DNA from: Spirochaetales bacterium
GTDB taxonomy: Bacteria; Spirochaetota; Spirochaetia; SZUA-6; RPPD01
Length of the DNA stretch: 64,000 nt
Assembly (NCBI GenBank): GCA_016930675.1
Contig: JAFGGG010000044.1
Location: 30,557 to 94,556, forward strand
Reading direction: 5' to 3'
A model generated the notes under the pieces. It saw only the letters and a program-made list of their open reading frames with translations, did not search any database and was not told where the DNA came from. The position numbers and the translations under genes are program-made. Shown one piece after another: positions 9,259-18,857 of this stretch; the stretch's first letter is position 1; the number at the start of each line of letters is the position of its first letter.

Positions 9259-11445
9259 CTATTTCTTCCTTATCATAAACAGAGACACGTCGTCCGCATA
9301 ATTCCCGCAGTATTTTTTCAAATCACCATTAAGCGCGTGATTATATATCTGCTTCATTATTTTGTCGATGAGTTTGTTTAAGTCCATTCCTGAATTAGAT
9401 TTTAGTATCTTTTTTAACTTTGCAATTCCAAACTGATTACCGTAATTATCTTTGGCCTGGATTGCACCATCCGTGTAAAGCAATAAAACATCATGCTTTC
9501 GCATCTTAAAATTTCCGGCCGAGGCTTTGGCAGTAGCTTTTTCCGTAATTCCCATAAAAGCGGCCTTCCGAGAAAGGTCCTTCAACTCTATTACATTGTC
9601 CTGTTGTTTTCTATAAAGTAATGCGATCTCATGAGCACCGGCATAAGTAAATGTGCCGTTTTTTTCGATAAAATAGTTTTGAGTCATGAACTTGTCGCTG
9701 CCTATGCGATCCCGATTAATCTTACAGAGCAGTTTATTGACAATATCATAGAGCACATAGGGTTTAATCTGCCTGGATAGATTATCAACAGTCATTACCA
9801 CAGCCTCAAAAGCAACAAGCTGGATCAAGGACATAATGCCGGCAGGCAGACCGTGACCGCTTACATCACCAATCCCGATATAGTTACCCAGAGTAGTACA
9901 GAAGTAATCATACACGTCTCCGCCCACTTCGGTAGCGGTTACCATGTTTGTGGCCACTTCATAACCGGGAATCTCAACATCTTTAGGGAGAATAGAAGTC
10001 TGAATATTTTTAGCAATATTCATTTCATTACTCAATCTGTTTCTTTCTCTTTGAATTCTCTTACCGGTAATAATAGAAAGTATTATCTTTAAATTCCCGA
10101 TAAGCCAGTTAATCGTATTTTCTTCTTCCGGAAACAGCTTGTCAAATGAATCCTTAAATACAATAAACAGACCTATAAGCTTTTCTTTATCGAAAATCGG
10201 ATTAACCGCGATCAGGCGCTGCAGTCCTTTTAGTTCCTCAGGAATCTGATTGATGACAATCGGCTCTTTGGATTCCAGAATTTGTTTAATTATCTGCTCA
10301 CCCCAATCCGTAAGATCCTGCAGCGGCAAAGAGCTTATTTTTCTGATATCATAAACCGTTTTTAAAATACTGTCTGAAATTTGTTTCTTGTTTTTTAAAA
10401 GCTTGATGGTCTGCGTTTTTAAAATGGGTGTACAAAATCCATTTATCAGCTTGGGAGAGATTACCTTTAGAATATCTCCTTCCAAAGAATAAAGCATGGA
10501 TCCGGAGATAGCGTATTCATGTATGGGCAAAGAGCGCTTTACCCGATCAAGCTCCTCTGTAATTGTACTTTTCAGGGTATCCACATCTTCTTCCAGCGGA
10601 CTGCTTGCCTCCTGGCTGACCAGCTCATTCATAAGTAAAACAGACTGCTCCTGCTGAATAATTGTCCGCTCCAAATTCAAAGTTCGCTGATAAAAATATT
10701 CCATAAATACACGAATCGCGTAGGCAACCGTTAACAGGAAAAATATTTCAGAGTGCAAAGGCTTTACAAATCCATCGAAGAAAAGAAAATAACCAACTTG
10801 AAGTACAAGCACCAAAAGAGACATGCTAAAAGTAAAATTATTTGTCCGAATTATGCCTCCCCGAAGTTCAAAAACTTTTTTTCGGTATTTCAATAACAAC
10901 AAAAAGCTGACGACAGCATATGCAAGACATAATATAAGAGTAAGTGTTTTTAAATCCTCTCTGCCGGCCAATCCCTGTTCCCGCAAGGTGGCAAAGGTTT
11001 CAGATCTGTAAACAGCGGAGGCAATTGAGCCGTCGAACAGCTTCAGCGTATATAAATAGAATAAAAAAAATGAACAGACGGCAATGCCCAAAATAATCAG
11101 CCAATAGCGGATGGTGGTTCTAAGATTTTTCTTAAAATCCTCCCATGCATGACTCTTTATAATTCTTTGACGATGGATTGAATATTCCAAAACAAAGAAA
11201 GTAAAAATATAAAAAGGAAATATCACCGAAAACAAAGGAAAAGAGAGCTCCGGTTTCCAAAATGAATATAATATTTTATATTGAATTAAAAATACGGCGA
11301 TAGCACAGAACACTATTAGTGAAAATAAAAGGTAGCGGGGTCTTTTCCCAAACTGCGGTTTGTTTCTTATATCACTCCACAGCACAAGCGTAAAAATTAT
11401 TATCGGGAAAAAGCTTCCCAGGTTAATATAAGTAAAAATATCCAT
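9259..11445 (-). CDS. Membrane PP2C/SpoIIE-type serine phosphatase
   Basis: A 728-residue protein: seven or eight membrane segments in the first 260 residues, a coiled stretch, a GAF-like sensor region (about 285-470) and a C-terminal SpoIIE/RsbU phosphatase domain. Metal-binding motifs seen: EVGGDVYDYF, GDVSGHGLPA, a YTDGAIQAKD loop and a terminal ADDVSLFMI. Such enzymes dephosphorylate anti-anti-sigma (STAS) proteins in partner-switching pathways. The gene lies 5 nt downstream of a STAS-like protein gene and just beyond an anti-sigma-type ATPase gene, so those are the likely partners. The membrane part suggests an envelope or environmental signal. The signal itself is unknown. Confidence 0.88.
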   Translation of the reverse strand: MDIFTYINLGSFFPIIIFTLVLWSDIRNKPQFGKRPRYLLFSLIVFCAIAVFLIQYKILYSFWKPELSFPLFSVIFPFYIFTFFVLEYSIHRQRIIKSHAWEDFKKNLRTTIRYWLIILGIAVCSFFLFYLYTLKLFDGSIASAVYRSETFATLREQGLAGREDLKTLTLILCLAYAVVSFLLLLKYRKKVFELRGGIIRTNNFTFSMSLLVLVLQVGYFLFFDGFVKPLHSEIFFLLTVAYAIRVFMEYFYQRTLNLERTIIQQEQSVLLMNELVSQEASSPLEEDVDTLKSTITEELDRVKRSLPIHEYAISGSMLYSLEGDILKVISPKLINGFCTPILKTQTIKLLKNKKQISDSILKTVYDIRKISSLPLQDLTDWGEQIIKQILESKEPIVINQIPEELKGLQRLIAVNPIFDKEKLIGLFIVFKDSFDKLFPEEENTINWLIGNLKIILSIITGKRIQRERNRLSNEMNIAKNIQTSILPKDVEIPGYEVATNMVTATEVGGDVYDYFCTTLGNYIGIGDVSGHGLPAGIMSLIQLVAFEAVVMTVDNLSRQIKPYVLYDIVNKLLCKINRDRIGSDKFMTQNYFIEKNGTFTYAGAHEIALLYRKQQDNVIELKDLSRKAAFMGITEKATAKASAGNFKMRKHDVLLLYTDGAIQAKDNYGNQFGIAKLKKILKSNSGMDLNKLIDKIMKQIYNHALNGDLKKYCGNYADDVSLFMIRKK

Positions 11446-11450
11446 TTTTT

Positions 11451-11831
11451 TTATTCAACCTTAACCACCCCCGGTACCAAAAAATTGAGGGTCGGCAGGC
11501 TCGTCACCTGCCAGGTGATATCTCTGTTATAAAGAATGCGGATTGTATATTTCTCAGCATCAGACAATTCAGTCAGTTTCATAATCCATTTGGCCACTGC
11601 TTTAATTCCGCTTGAATTGAGGAAGTTAAGCTCTTTAAAATCCGCTTTAACCTCTTTAATTTTCTGGGCAATCATTCCTTCATGCAGCTGGTTAAAAAAA
11701 GGATCTAAGAATACTCCCGGATCCTCCATATCAATATCACCCTTAAACCTCACGCAAATATTTGAATTCTCATCAAAAACCTCTACTTCCATCCGGTCTT
11801 CGTGTATTTTCTCGATATTTAATCTATTCAT
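11451..11831 (-). CDS. STAS-like antagonist (slr1659-like)
   Basis: A 126-residue protein with alternating beta and alpha segments and a conserved LNSSGIKAVAKW block (about residues 70-81) at the position of the phosphorylatable serine of STAS/SiaC-type proteins. It resembles the slr1659 family, which is usually paired with an slr1658-type ATPase, as it is here 40 nt upstream. Probable role: binds the anti-sigma-like ATPase when unphosphorylated and is reset by the downstream PP2C phosphatase. The family call is from memory of the motif; the output pathway is unknown. Confidence 0.65.
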   Translation of the reverse strand: MNRLNIEKIHEDRMEVEVFDENSNICVRFKGDIDMEDPGVFLDPFFNQLHEGMIAQKIKEVKADFKELNFLNSSGIKAVAKWIMKLTELSDAEKYTIRILYNRDITWQVTSLPTLNFLVPGVVKVE

Positions 11832-11871
11832 CTTCTACTCCTTACACCCATAATAATGAAAAATCTGTAAG

Positions 11872-12351
11872 TTATCCGATCGCAATTGAAACCTGTACCT
11901 CCCTGTTATGGACATCGACCTTTAAATCACCGCCGGTTTCATACCGAATACGTGCCAATCCCAAATGGCTTTTCCCGTCGCTGCGCAATGCCGCTTCCTT
12001 CATCTGGGTTACATAAACCTGTAAAGCATCGCCTTCGGAGATTTTTTTATAGATTGTTAACAAGGTATCTATTGACTCTTGATCTGCCGTGTTAACCACC
12101 AGTATTTGTATTTGTTCCGTGGCGGGAGATACTTTGATCACAATATGAGTATCGTCTTTTGATGCATATTTAACCGCATTTTCCAACAACTCACTTGCCG
12201 CCATGGCAATTTTATCAGCTTTACTTTGATCGACAATACTAATAGCCAGGAAATTCTGAATAAATCCGCGTACACAGGCAATATATTTCCAGCGCGGTCC
12301 GAATTTCAATTCAATATAGCCGTCTCTTACGGAAGTATTGTTTACACTCAT
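11872..12351 (-). CDS. Anti-sigma-type HATPase (RsbW/slr1658-like)
   Basis: A 159-residue protein with the GHKL ATPase N-box (ASELLENAVKYAS, about residues 48-60) and a GLARIRYETGG segment near the C-terminus resembling the G-box of RsbW-like switch kinases. It probably phosphorylates the STAS-like protein encoded next to it. A strong AGGAGG ribosome-binding site lies 6 nt before the ATG. No sigma factor gene is nearby, so the final target may be a sigma factor elsewhere or, as in SiaABC-type systems, a non-sigma effector. Confidence 0.7.
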   Translation of the reverse strand: MSVNNTSVRDGYIELKFGPRWKYIACVRGFIQNFLAISIVDQSKADKIAMAASELLENAVKYASKDDTHIVIKVSPATEQIQILVVNTADQESIDTLLTIYKKISEGDALQVYVTQMKEAALRSDGKSHLGLARIRYETGGDLKVDVHNREVQVSIAIG

Positions 12352-12426
12352 TGTTTCCTCCTACTTCCAAACTATAATGACTTCTTCTTAATTTTCAAGT
12401 CTTTTATTCTTGAGGCTCCGAGCTGA

Positions 12427-13413
12427 CTATGCCCATTGAATGAGGTTTCCGCCGTATGTTAGTCCGCCACCGAAACCTACGGTAAGAACGAGATCTCCTG
12501 TTTTGAGCATTTTTTTCTCATGCATTTCGTTTAGCGCGATTGGAATTGACGCGGCGGATGTATTAGCGTATTCATCTATATTCAGATAAAATTTATCCAA
12601 AGGCAGTTTGGCCCGTTTACAGGCGGCCTGAATAATTCTTATATTAGCCTGATGGGGTATAATATAGGCTAAATCATCCATGGTGAGACCATTAACGTTT
12701 AATAATTTTTTTATTGTGGCTATTATGACCCTGATCGCAAAGTGATATACTTCCTGCCCGGCCATTTTTGTCATGAGATCACTTTCTTTATGCTTTCCTT
12801 CTATAAACGGAGTACGGGTGCCGCCGACCGGCCTTTTTAACAGATCGGCGCCTTGTCCTTCAGCCTGCAGGACCGAATTTATTATTCCATTGCTCTTGGC
12901 ATTCCCCGTGGTTATAACAGCGGCACCGGCACCGTCGCCAAACAGCACACAGGTATTTCTGTCGGACCAATCTACTGTCCGACTCAGTAGTTCAGCGCCG
13001 ATTACCAGAATATTTTTGCCTGCTCCCGTTAAAACAAAGTTCTTAGCTATCTCCAATCCGTAAATGAAGCCCGTACAGGCAGCTGAAATATCCAGACAGC
13101 CGGCATGATGAGCTTTCAATTTGTCCTGTACAATGCACGCGGTGGACGGGAAACCCACATAATCGGGAGTACATGTGGCAACGAGTATGAGATCAATATC
13201 CGCGGACGTCAAGTCCGCCCGCTTAAGGGCCACGTCAGCGGCTTTATAAGCCAGATCGGAGGTTGCTTCGTCCTCAGCCGCTATATGTCTGTTTTTTATT
13301 CCTGTATGAGACAAAATCCATTCATCCGATGTATCTACCATTTTGGCTACATCATCATTCGACATGCGTTTTTTTGGTACGTAAGCTCCTACTGAACGGA
13401 TTATTGCATTCAT
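12427..13413 (-). CDS. fabH: Beta-ketoacyl-ACP synthase III
   Basis: Condenses acetyl-CoA (or a branched starter) with malonyl-ACP to begin type II fatty acid synthesis. The catalytic triad is visible: C113 in ISAACTGF, H254 in IPHQANIR and N284 in EYANTSAAS. The length (328) is normal for FabH. The gene stands apart from other fatty acid genes, between a HEAT-repeat protein and the partner-switching module, with 88 nt and 75 nt gaps. The stand-alone context leaves open a special starter-unit role. Confidence 0.93.
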   Translation of the reverse strand: MNAIIRSVGAYVPKKRMSNDDVAKMVDTSDEWILSHTGIKNRHIAAEDEATSDLAYKAADVALKRADLTSADIDLILVATCTPDYVGFPSTACIVQDKLKAHHAGCLDISAACTGFIYGLEIAKNFVLTGAGKNILVIGAELLSRTVDWSDRNTCVLFGDGAGAAVITTGNAKSNGIINSVLQAEGQGADLLKRPVGGTRTPFIEGKHKESDLMTKMAGQEVYHFAIRVIIATIKKLLNVNGLTMDDLAYIIPHQANIRIIQAACKRAKLPLDKFYLNIDEYANTSAASIPIALNEMHEKKMLKTGDLVLTVGFGGGLTYGGNLIQWA

Positions 13414-13501
13414 AATTATCTCCTATTTTCCAAGAATTATTTTATTTTTTAGATATTGCTTGGAATATAATTTATTACTCCCGCCCGGTCAAGGTACTTG
13501 C

Positions 13502-16078
13502 TCATACTTTAATTTTAAGTTTCTCCAAGGCCCAAACAGTATATCTGCGAACCTTCTTATCAGGATCCTGCCTTAACTCCTTTAAAATCAGCTTACCCTC
13601 TTCGCTGTTTAATCTCTCAAGCGCCTTGACGACAGCCACACGAACCTCTTCATGCGGATCACGGGCCGCAAATACAAGTCCGCGGTACGCTTTATGAGTA
13701 CCAATTAATGATAGAATATCCGCTGCGTGCTGTCGTATATTCGGATTCCTGTCTTTTAATTTGCGTATCGTACTTTCAATCAAACCCGTGTTTTCCAACA
13801 GCTCGGCTATATAGGGTTTTAACGAATGTGTACTCTGCTTAAGCAACTCCAGCATGGGCTCTTCCACCGCCTGCCCGCTTTGCTCAATAACGGCTATTAC
13901 ACCTTGTCTCTGTTTCGGGCTGCCGTTTCTAAAACCTTCTATTAAATGCATAAGCTCTTCTGTTTGTTTTTTAGCTGAGAGCGCCTGAATTATCTGTTTG
14001 GTATAATCATCACATTTATCAAGCAGCGACAGGAGCACATCAATTGCTTTTAACGCCCCGGAACAAGCGAGTCCTTTAATAGCGGCCAGCTTTACATCAG
14101 CTGCTTCATCAGCATCAAGAACAATATTTTTAAGCCGGTCTAAATTCGCATTGGATCCTGCTTTACCGAATGCTTCAGCGGCCTGCTCACGTACCCGTTT
14201 TACGGGATCGCGCAATATTTCAAAGGCCGCATTGAGTGCTTTAAGATCATCAAATTCAACCAAAGCCCAGACACTGGCAATACGAACATCGGGATCCATA
14301 TCCGTCAAAGAATCTCTTACCAACTGCTGCAACTCCTTATGCCCGATCTGCGGAAGGATTGTGACAAGCGCGGCCCGCAGCCGGTTATCGTTAGTATTAA
14401 AAAGTTTTTTTATTTTGGCCGCAACCAGCTCCCTGGGATACTGGGAGAAAACCGCGGAGTAGGTTCTGGCTTCTGCCAAAGGCAGCTGCGGCAGATGCTC
14501 CAGTACAATCTCCAGACAATAATGCAAATTAAGCTCACCCAAAAGCTTCAAAGCCTCTATGCGAATGATATGTTGATATCTCCCCTGTTTCGCTCTGATT
14601 ATTTCAAGACATCTGGAAAGCACTTTGGGCACGGGCATTTTTTTCAGGGCCATACGCAGCTGTTCTTTGGGTTCAAAAAACGGCTGCAGAAAATAGGCAA
14701 AAAGAATATCATACAGAATAAATCCCGCCCGCGCCGGTACCATCTGCAATAGAATAGACATCACCTGTTTTTGCATCCGGCGCTTTTCCAATTCATATTT
14801 ATAGAAAAACAGGGCTTCTTCGGTTCCGCGTTCGGCAACACAACGAACTGTTGCGCGGTAAAGCTGTTCCATTTCCTTACCGCCGTCATAGATCGCAAAT
14901 ACTTTTCTGGTCAAAATACTGATGAAGTCCACGTCACCTGTTTCGACAAGAATGGAAGAAGCGATCGTCAAGCTGGCTCTGTTTTGGGTATTGGCAATAC
15001 AAGCTAAGAACGAAGTAACATTTACCTCACTCGCCTTCTTTAAGAGACTGAAATTACGTTCAAAAATCTGCATATCACTGAAATCAACCTCTAAAAAAAG
15101 TTTGTTTAATATTCCGCACTTTTCCAGATACTGCGCGGCAGCAAATCGCAGCTCAAGGTTGGAATGATCAAGAAAGGTAAGTGCAAAGTTTTGCTCCTGC
15201 TTGTTATCGGGCCTCAATAATTCTAAAATATGAAAAGCCTGCTCGGCAGAGAAATTTCTCGGTTCAAGATGATATAGATCACGGTATTCCTTCTGTATCC
15301 TATCCCAAGCCCGGGCACGTACCTGGTAGACCGGATCATCACAAACGGTTTGAAACAATACATTATAAAATTTTTCTTTTTCTTGGGGTTTGAAATGAGT
15401 TATTACAATCTCTCGAATTAAAGGCTGCGGATCTGTCAGGGAATCCCATAAAGCCCGTAAAACCCGTATACTTTTTTCATGCAGCAGCATGTTGATCGCA
15501 AAATAGCGCACGTTCCATTCAACATCACCGGTTAATTCCCTCAGTTCATCCACCTTGTCATTACACAATGCCAGCCCTGCCTTGCCGTCAAATCTTTCCC
15601 CCCGGCAGGAGTGCGCTATATTACCAAGCTTCAGCCCACCACCTGTACTTTTTTCCAGCCATTTCTTAAAATAGATAAAAAGATATCTTTTTTTTAGACA
15701 AACAAAAAAACAGCTGAAAAGACCTTTATCAGGCGCAAATTCCAATACGCGCAGCAGATGCTTCCTGGTTTTCTTCTTTAAAAGCTGCCCGATCCAAAGG
15801 GTGTCCATACCTATCAATCGGATCAGCTTCAATCCCAAAATTCGGGCCTGCTGCTCAATAATGCTGGATCTGCGCAATAATGCGCCGGCCCCGTACTTAT
15901 TAAGAAGCACTGTCTTAGTCAGATCCGGATCTTTATTAAAGGATTTCAGTATTTTTTTAATTCTCTTAAACGCTATAACCCGCCACAAGCAAAAAATTAT
16001 GATAAAAAAAACGGATCCCCCGCCTAAAAAAAGCAGAAGCGGCGGCAGCGAGCGGATAAACTCAAAAATTTCATTCAT
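13502..16078 (-). CDS. Membrane-anchored HEAT-repeat protein
   Basis: An 858-residue protein with one N-terminal membrane segment (about residues 12-32) and a long alpha-helical repeat region. The second half (about 560-858) shows clear HEAT/PBS-lyase-type repeats with recurring patterns such as DPDVRIASVWALVEF, VKRVREQAAEAFGKA and HEEVRVAVVKALERL. The chosen ATG (16078) overlaps the end of the GAF-like gene by 8 nt and has AAGGGA upstream; a start 48 codons earlier would sit deep in that gene. Probably a scaffold facing the cytoplasm. Partner unknown. Confidence 0.78.
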   Translation of the reverse strand: MNEIFEFIRSLPPLLLFLGGGSVFFIIIFCLWRVIAFKRIKKILKSFNKDPDLTKTVLLNKYGAGALLRRSSIIEQQARILGLKLIRLIGMDTLWIGQLLKKKTRKHLLRVLEFAPDKGLFSCFFVCLKKRYLFIYFKKWLEKSTGGGLKLGNIAHSCRGERFDGKAGLALCNDKVDELRELTGDVEWNVRYFAINMLLHEKSIRVLRALWDSLTDPQPLIREIVITHFKPQEKEKFYNVLFQTVCDDPVYQVRARAWDRIQKEYRDLYHLEPRNFSAEQAFHILELLRPDNKQEQNFALTFLDHSNLELRFAAAQYLEKCGILNKLFLEVDFSDMQIFERNFSLLKKASEVNVTSFLACIANTQNRASLTIASSILVETGDVDFISILTRKVFAIYDGGKEMEQLYRATVRCVAERGTEEALFFYKYELEKRRMQKQVMSILLQMVPARAGFILYDILFAYFLQPFFEPKEQLRMALKKMPVPKVLSRCLEIIRAKQGRYQHIIRIEALKLLGELNLHYCLEIVLEHLPQLPLAEARTYSAVFSQYPRELVAAKIKKLFNTNDNRLRAALVTILPQIGHKELQQLVRDSLTDMDPDVRIASVWALVEFDDLKALNAAFEILRDPVKRVREQAAEAFGKAGSNANLDRLKNIVLDADEAADVKLAAIKGLACSGALKAIDVLLSLLDKCDDYTKQIIQALSAKKQTEELMHLIEGFRNGSPKQRQGVIAVIEQSGQAVEEPMLELLKQSTHSLKPYIAELLENTGLIESTIRKLKDRNPNIRQHAADILSLIGTHKAYRGLVFAARDPHEEVRVAVVKALERLNSEEGKLILKELRQDPDKKVRRYTVWALEKLKIKV

Positions 16079-16598
16079 AGCGTATCCCTTTGTTTTTGAT
16101 TTTTTTACGCTGCAGCCAATAATTGAACATCCCACCTGCCAGCGTACAGAGTTTGTTAAGAAACTCAAATTGTTCTTGAGTGTAGTGGTTGGCATGCAGT
16201 GAATTGAGAATAAAAACGCCAAACTGTTGTGATTCTAACCCGATATTCAGGGCAATTCCGCTTTGCATCTCCTGACAAAGCAGGAGCTCGGAAAAACAAG
16301 CGGTACCGGCTCTTGAAAGAATTACCGCTTCTTTACTCTCGTTTAGGAAAACCACAAGCTCGCTATCCGAAGGTATGCTTTTAACTGCCATGCAATTCCC
16401 TCTGCTGTAATGCAAGACAAGCTCATTTTGATTTGGGATTACCGGATTATAAAGATATAAACACGCCAAATCGGATAAACTGATATCAAAGCTGTTATCC
16501 ACAAAAAGAGTTATGAAATTTTCATGATACATATTTTGAAGCAGCAGACTACCGATGCGAACCAGCTCATCCCGGGCCGTAACAATTTTGTTATACAT
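16071..16598 (-). CDS. GAF-domain-like protein
   Basis: A 175-residue cytoplasmic protein. Its second half reads like the C-terminal half of a GAF domain (GIALNIGLESQQFGVFIL, then a helix with an NKLCTLAGGMFNYW pattern). No catalytic residues are recognisable. The start at 16598 follows AAGGGA by about 6 nt. It overlaps the HEAT-repeat gene, so the two are translationally coupled and may share a function. Ligand unknown. Confidence 0.55.
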   Translation of the reverse strand: MYNKIVTARDELVRIGSLLLQNMYHENFITLFVDNSFDISLSDLACLYLYNPVIPNQNELVLHYSRGNCMAVKSIPSDSELVVFLNESKEAVILSRAGTACFSELLLCQEMQSGIALNIGLESQQFGVFILNSLHANHYTQEQFEFLNKLCTLAGGMFNYWLQRKKIKNKGIRYE

Positions 16599-16656
16599 AG
16601 AATTTCCCTTTATATATATGCTGATTATTAACCGTAAAAATGAAATGATCAAGAAA

Positions 16657-16703
16657 AAAAATTAAAAAAAAGCCCGGATTCTAATGAAACGTTAATCCGG
16701 GCT
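16657..16703 (-). terminator. Rho-independent terminator of the sugar ABC operon
   Basis: A perfect 10-bp stem (AGCCCGGATT at 16671-16680 with AATCCGGGCT at 16694-16703) is followed on the minus strand by eight T (16670-16663), AA and a further T-rich run. It lies about 100 nt after the ABC ATPase stop. Confidence 0.85.
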
Positions 16704-16805
16704 ATAACATAATAAAGGAGGCTATCATCCCCCTCTAACAGAGTGGGAAGGCTCCATATAAAATATATCCCCAAATCCTGTAAAAATCTATGTGTAAATG
16801 CATTG

Positions 16806-17924
16806 TTATCTGCCTATGCGGTTTTGTGTTTCAGGATCAAATAACAGTGCTTTTGACATATCAATCATCAGCTTCATAGATTCTCCCGGTAGTTTAGCGG
16901 CGTGCGGACTTACCCGGCAGGTGACCTTGCCTCCGTTTATATTCACAAAGACCAGTGTATCTGGACCGGTGGGTTCAAGCACCTCCACAGCACATTCAAT
17001 CTCATGAATCTGGGGATTACCTTCCTGTTCATGAAATCCTGTGGCAATCCGCTCCGGTCGAATGCCTAGAATTACATCACCGTCAATCCATTTTTCCAGA
17101 CTCTTGTCCGCTTTTCCCACGGGCAATAAAAAAGAGTCCCCTTTTCTATTTTCTAAAACTACCGAAAGCTCTTTAGCTTTCTTAACCAGTTTGCACTTGA
17201 TAAAGTTCATCGAAGGAGAACCGATAAAGCCTGCTACAAATATGTTGGAGGGATTATCGTAAAGCTGCTGCGGCGTATCAAACTGATGAATAATCCCGTC
17301 TTTCATAACAGCGATCCGGTCGGCCAGGGTCATGGCTTCAATCTGGTCATGAGTAACATACACAATAGTTGTCTTTATCCGCTGATGCAGCTCCTTTATT
17401 TCCGTGCGCATCTCCACCCGCAGCTTGGCGTCCAGATTGCTGAGCGGCTCATCAAACAGAAAGATAACGGGATCTCTGGCAAGCGCTCTTCCCATGGCTA
17501 CCCGCTGACGCTGACCGCCAGAAAGCTGTGACGGTTTGCGATCAAGAAGCTCGCTGATCTGCAGCATAGCGGCGACCCTTTTCACGGTTTTTTCGATCTG
17601 GTCCTTGTGAATACCTCTTGTTTCAAGGCCGAAGGCCAGGTTCTTCCTCACATTCATACTCGGGTAAAGCGCGTAAGACTGAAACACCATGGCTATATCA
17701 CGGTCTTTGGGCTTTACGTTATTGACTACGCGATCCCCGATTTTAATTTCACCGCTGGTAATTGTTTCCAATCCCGCGATCAAATTCAATAAGGTGGATT
17801 TTCCACACCCCGACGGCCCCACAAGCACCAGGAATTCACCGGCTTCCACCGCAAGGGATACTCCTTTTAAGACCTCATTGGTGCCGAACCATTTTCTGAT
17901 TTCACTAATCGTTAAAGATGCCAT
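16806..17924 (-). CDS. Sugar ABC transporter ATP-binding protein (MalK/UgpC type)
   Basis: A 372-residue CUT1-family ATPase. Walker A GPSGCGKST is near residue 36, the signature LSGGQRQR near 135, Walker B FLFDEPLSNLD near 155 and the H-loop VTHDQIEA near 190. A C-terminal TOBE/OB regulatory domain (about 240-372) is typical of carbohydrate importers. It is the last gene of an operon with a binding protein and two permeases. In many bacteria such an ATPase serves several sugar importers. Terminator at 16657-16703. Confidence 0.93.
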   Translation of the reverse strand: MASLTISEIRKWFGTNEVLKGVSLAVEAGEFLVLVGPSGCGKSTLLNLIAGLETITSGEIKIGDRVVNNVKPKDRDIAMVFQSYALYPSMNVRKNLAFGLETRGIHKDQIEKTVKRVAAMLQISELLDRKPSQLSGGQRQRVAMGRALARDPVIFLFDEPLSNLDAKLRVEMRTEIKELHQRIKTTIVYVTHDQIEAMTLADRIAVMKDGIIHQFDTPQQLYDNPSNIFVAGFIGSPSMNFIKCKLVKKAKELSVVLENRKGDSFLLPVGKADKSLEKWIDGDVILGIRPERIATGFHEQEGNPQIHEIECAVEVLEPTGPDTLVFVNINGGKVTCRVSPHAAKLPGESMKLMIDMSKALLFDPETQNRIGR

Positions 17925-17966
17925 AACTATAATTCCTTAAACTAATAAAAATTAAAATTCCTTTCA

Positions 17967-18857
17967 TTACCCTTTGACCGCTCCTGCGGTAAGTCCGCGT
18001 AAAAAGTATTTACCTGCGACAATATACACTATCAGGGTGGGCAGACCCGCGATAATCGCGGCCGCCATATCCACATTATATTCTTTTACACCCGTACTGG
18101 TATTTACCAGATTATTAAGCGCTACCGTAATGGGCTGACTATCGCTTCCCGAAAACGCCACTCCGAACAGGAAGTCGTTCCAGATTTGGGTTGTCTGCCA
18201 GATAATGGCTACCACAAAGATAGGCAGAGAAACCGGTAAAATGATCTTCCAGAATATTTTAAAAAAACCTGCGCCGTCAATTTTAGCGGCTTTTATTATT
18301 TCATCCGGAATCGTCACATAAAAATTACGGAAAAACAGTGATGTAAACGGGAGCCCATATACGATATGGACAAAAATCAAACCGAAAATGCTTTGTCCTA
18401 TCCGGAGTACACCTAATGTCTGCGACATGGGCAGCAGTATGATCTGAAACGGAATAAAGCATCCAAGCAGTAAAAAGCTAAAAATGGTCTCGCTTCCTTT
18501 AAAGCGCCATTTGGAAAACACATAACCGTTTACCGCGCCGATGAGAGTCGAGATTATCACCGCCGGAATAACCATCTGCACGGAATTCAAAAAATAGCCT
18601 TTTACTCCTTCACAGTTGATACCGGTACAGGCACTACTCCAGGCCTTGCCCCAGGCGTCCAAGGTAAACTCACGGGGAAAAGAGATTAAGTTTCCGGTGC
18701 GGATATCATTCATGGTTTTAAGCGACGTCATGGCCATGACAAAAAATGGTATCAGGAAATAAAGCGCCGCCACAATTAAGATGGAATATACAATAATTCT
18801 GCCAATGACCGCTCCGGTACTGCGTTCGCCGACCATTACTGGTTCTCTACCTCGCAT
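17967..18857 (-). CDS. Sugar ABC transporter permease (MalG type)
   Basis: A 296-residue integral membrane protein with about six membrane segments. The cytoplasmic EAA loop that docks the ATPase is readable as AKIDGAGFFKIFWKIILPV (about residue 190). It overlaps the preceding permease gene by 11 nt. The ATG at 18857 follows GAGGGG by about 9 nt; a second ATG seven codons in is an alternative. The TNYV-free, glucose-type binding protein in the operon suggests hexose import. Confidence 0.9.
   Translation of the reverse strand: MRGREPVMVGERSTGAVIGRIIVYSILIVAALYFLIPFFVMAMTSLKTMNDIRTGNLISFPREFTLDAWGKAWSSACTGINCEGVKGYFLNSVQMVIPAVIISTLIGAVNGYVFSKWRFKGSETIFSFLLLGCFIPFQIILLPMSQTLGVLRIGQSIFGLIFVHIVYGLPFTSLFFRNFYVTIPDEIIKAAKIDGAGFFKIFWKIILPVSLPIFVVAIIWQTTQIWNDFLFGVAFSGSDSQPITVALNNLVNTSTGVKEYNVDMAAAIIAGLPTLIVYIVAGKYFLRGLTAGAVKG

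Noticed and set aside
12427..13413. FabH as part of a polyketide or secondary metabolite cluster
   Set aside because: Neighbours are signalling and HEAT-repeat genes, with no ACP, ketoreductase or thioesterase near.
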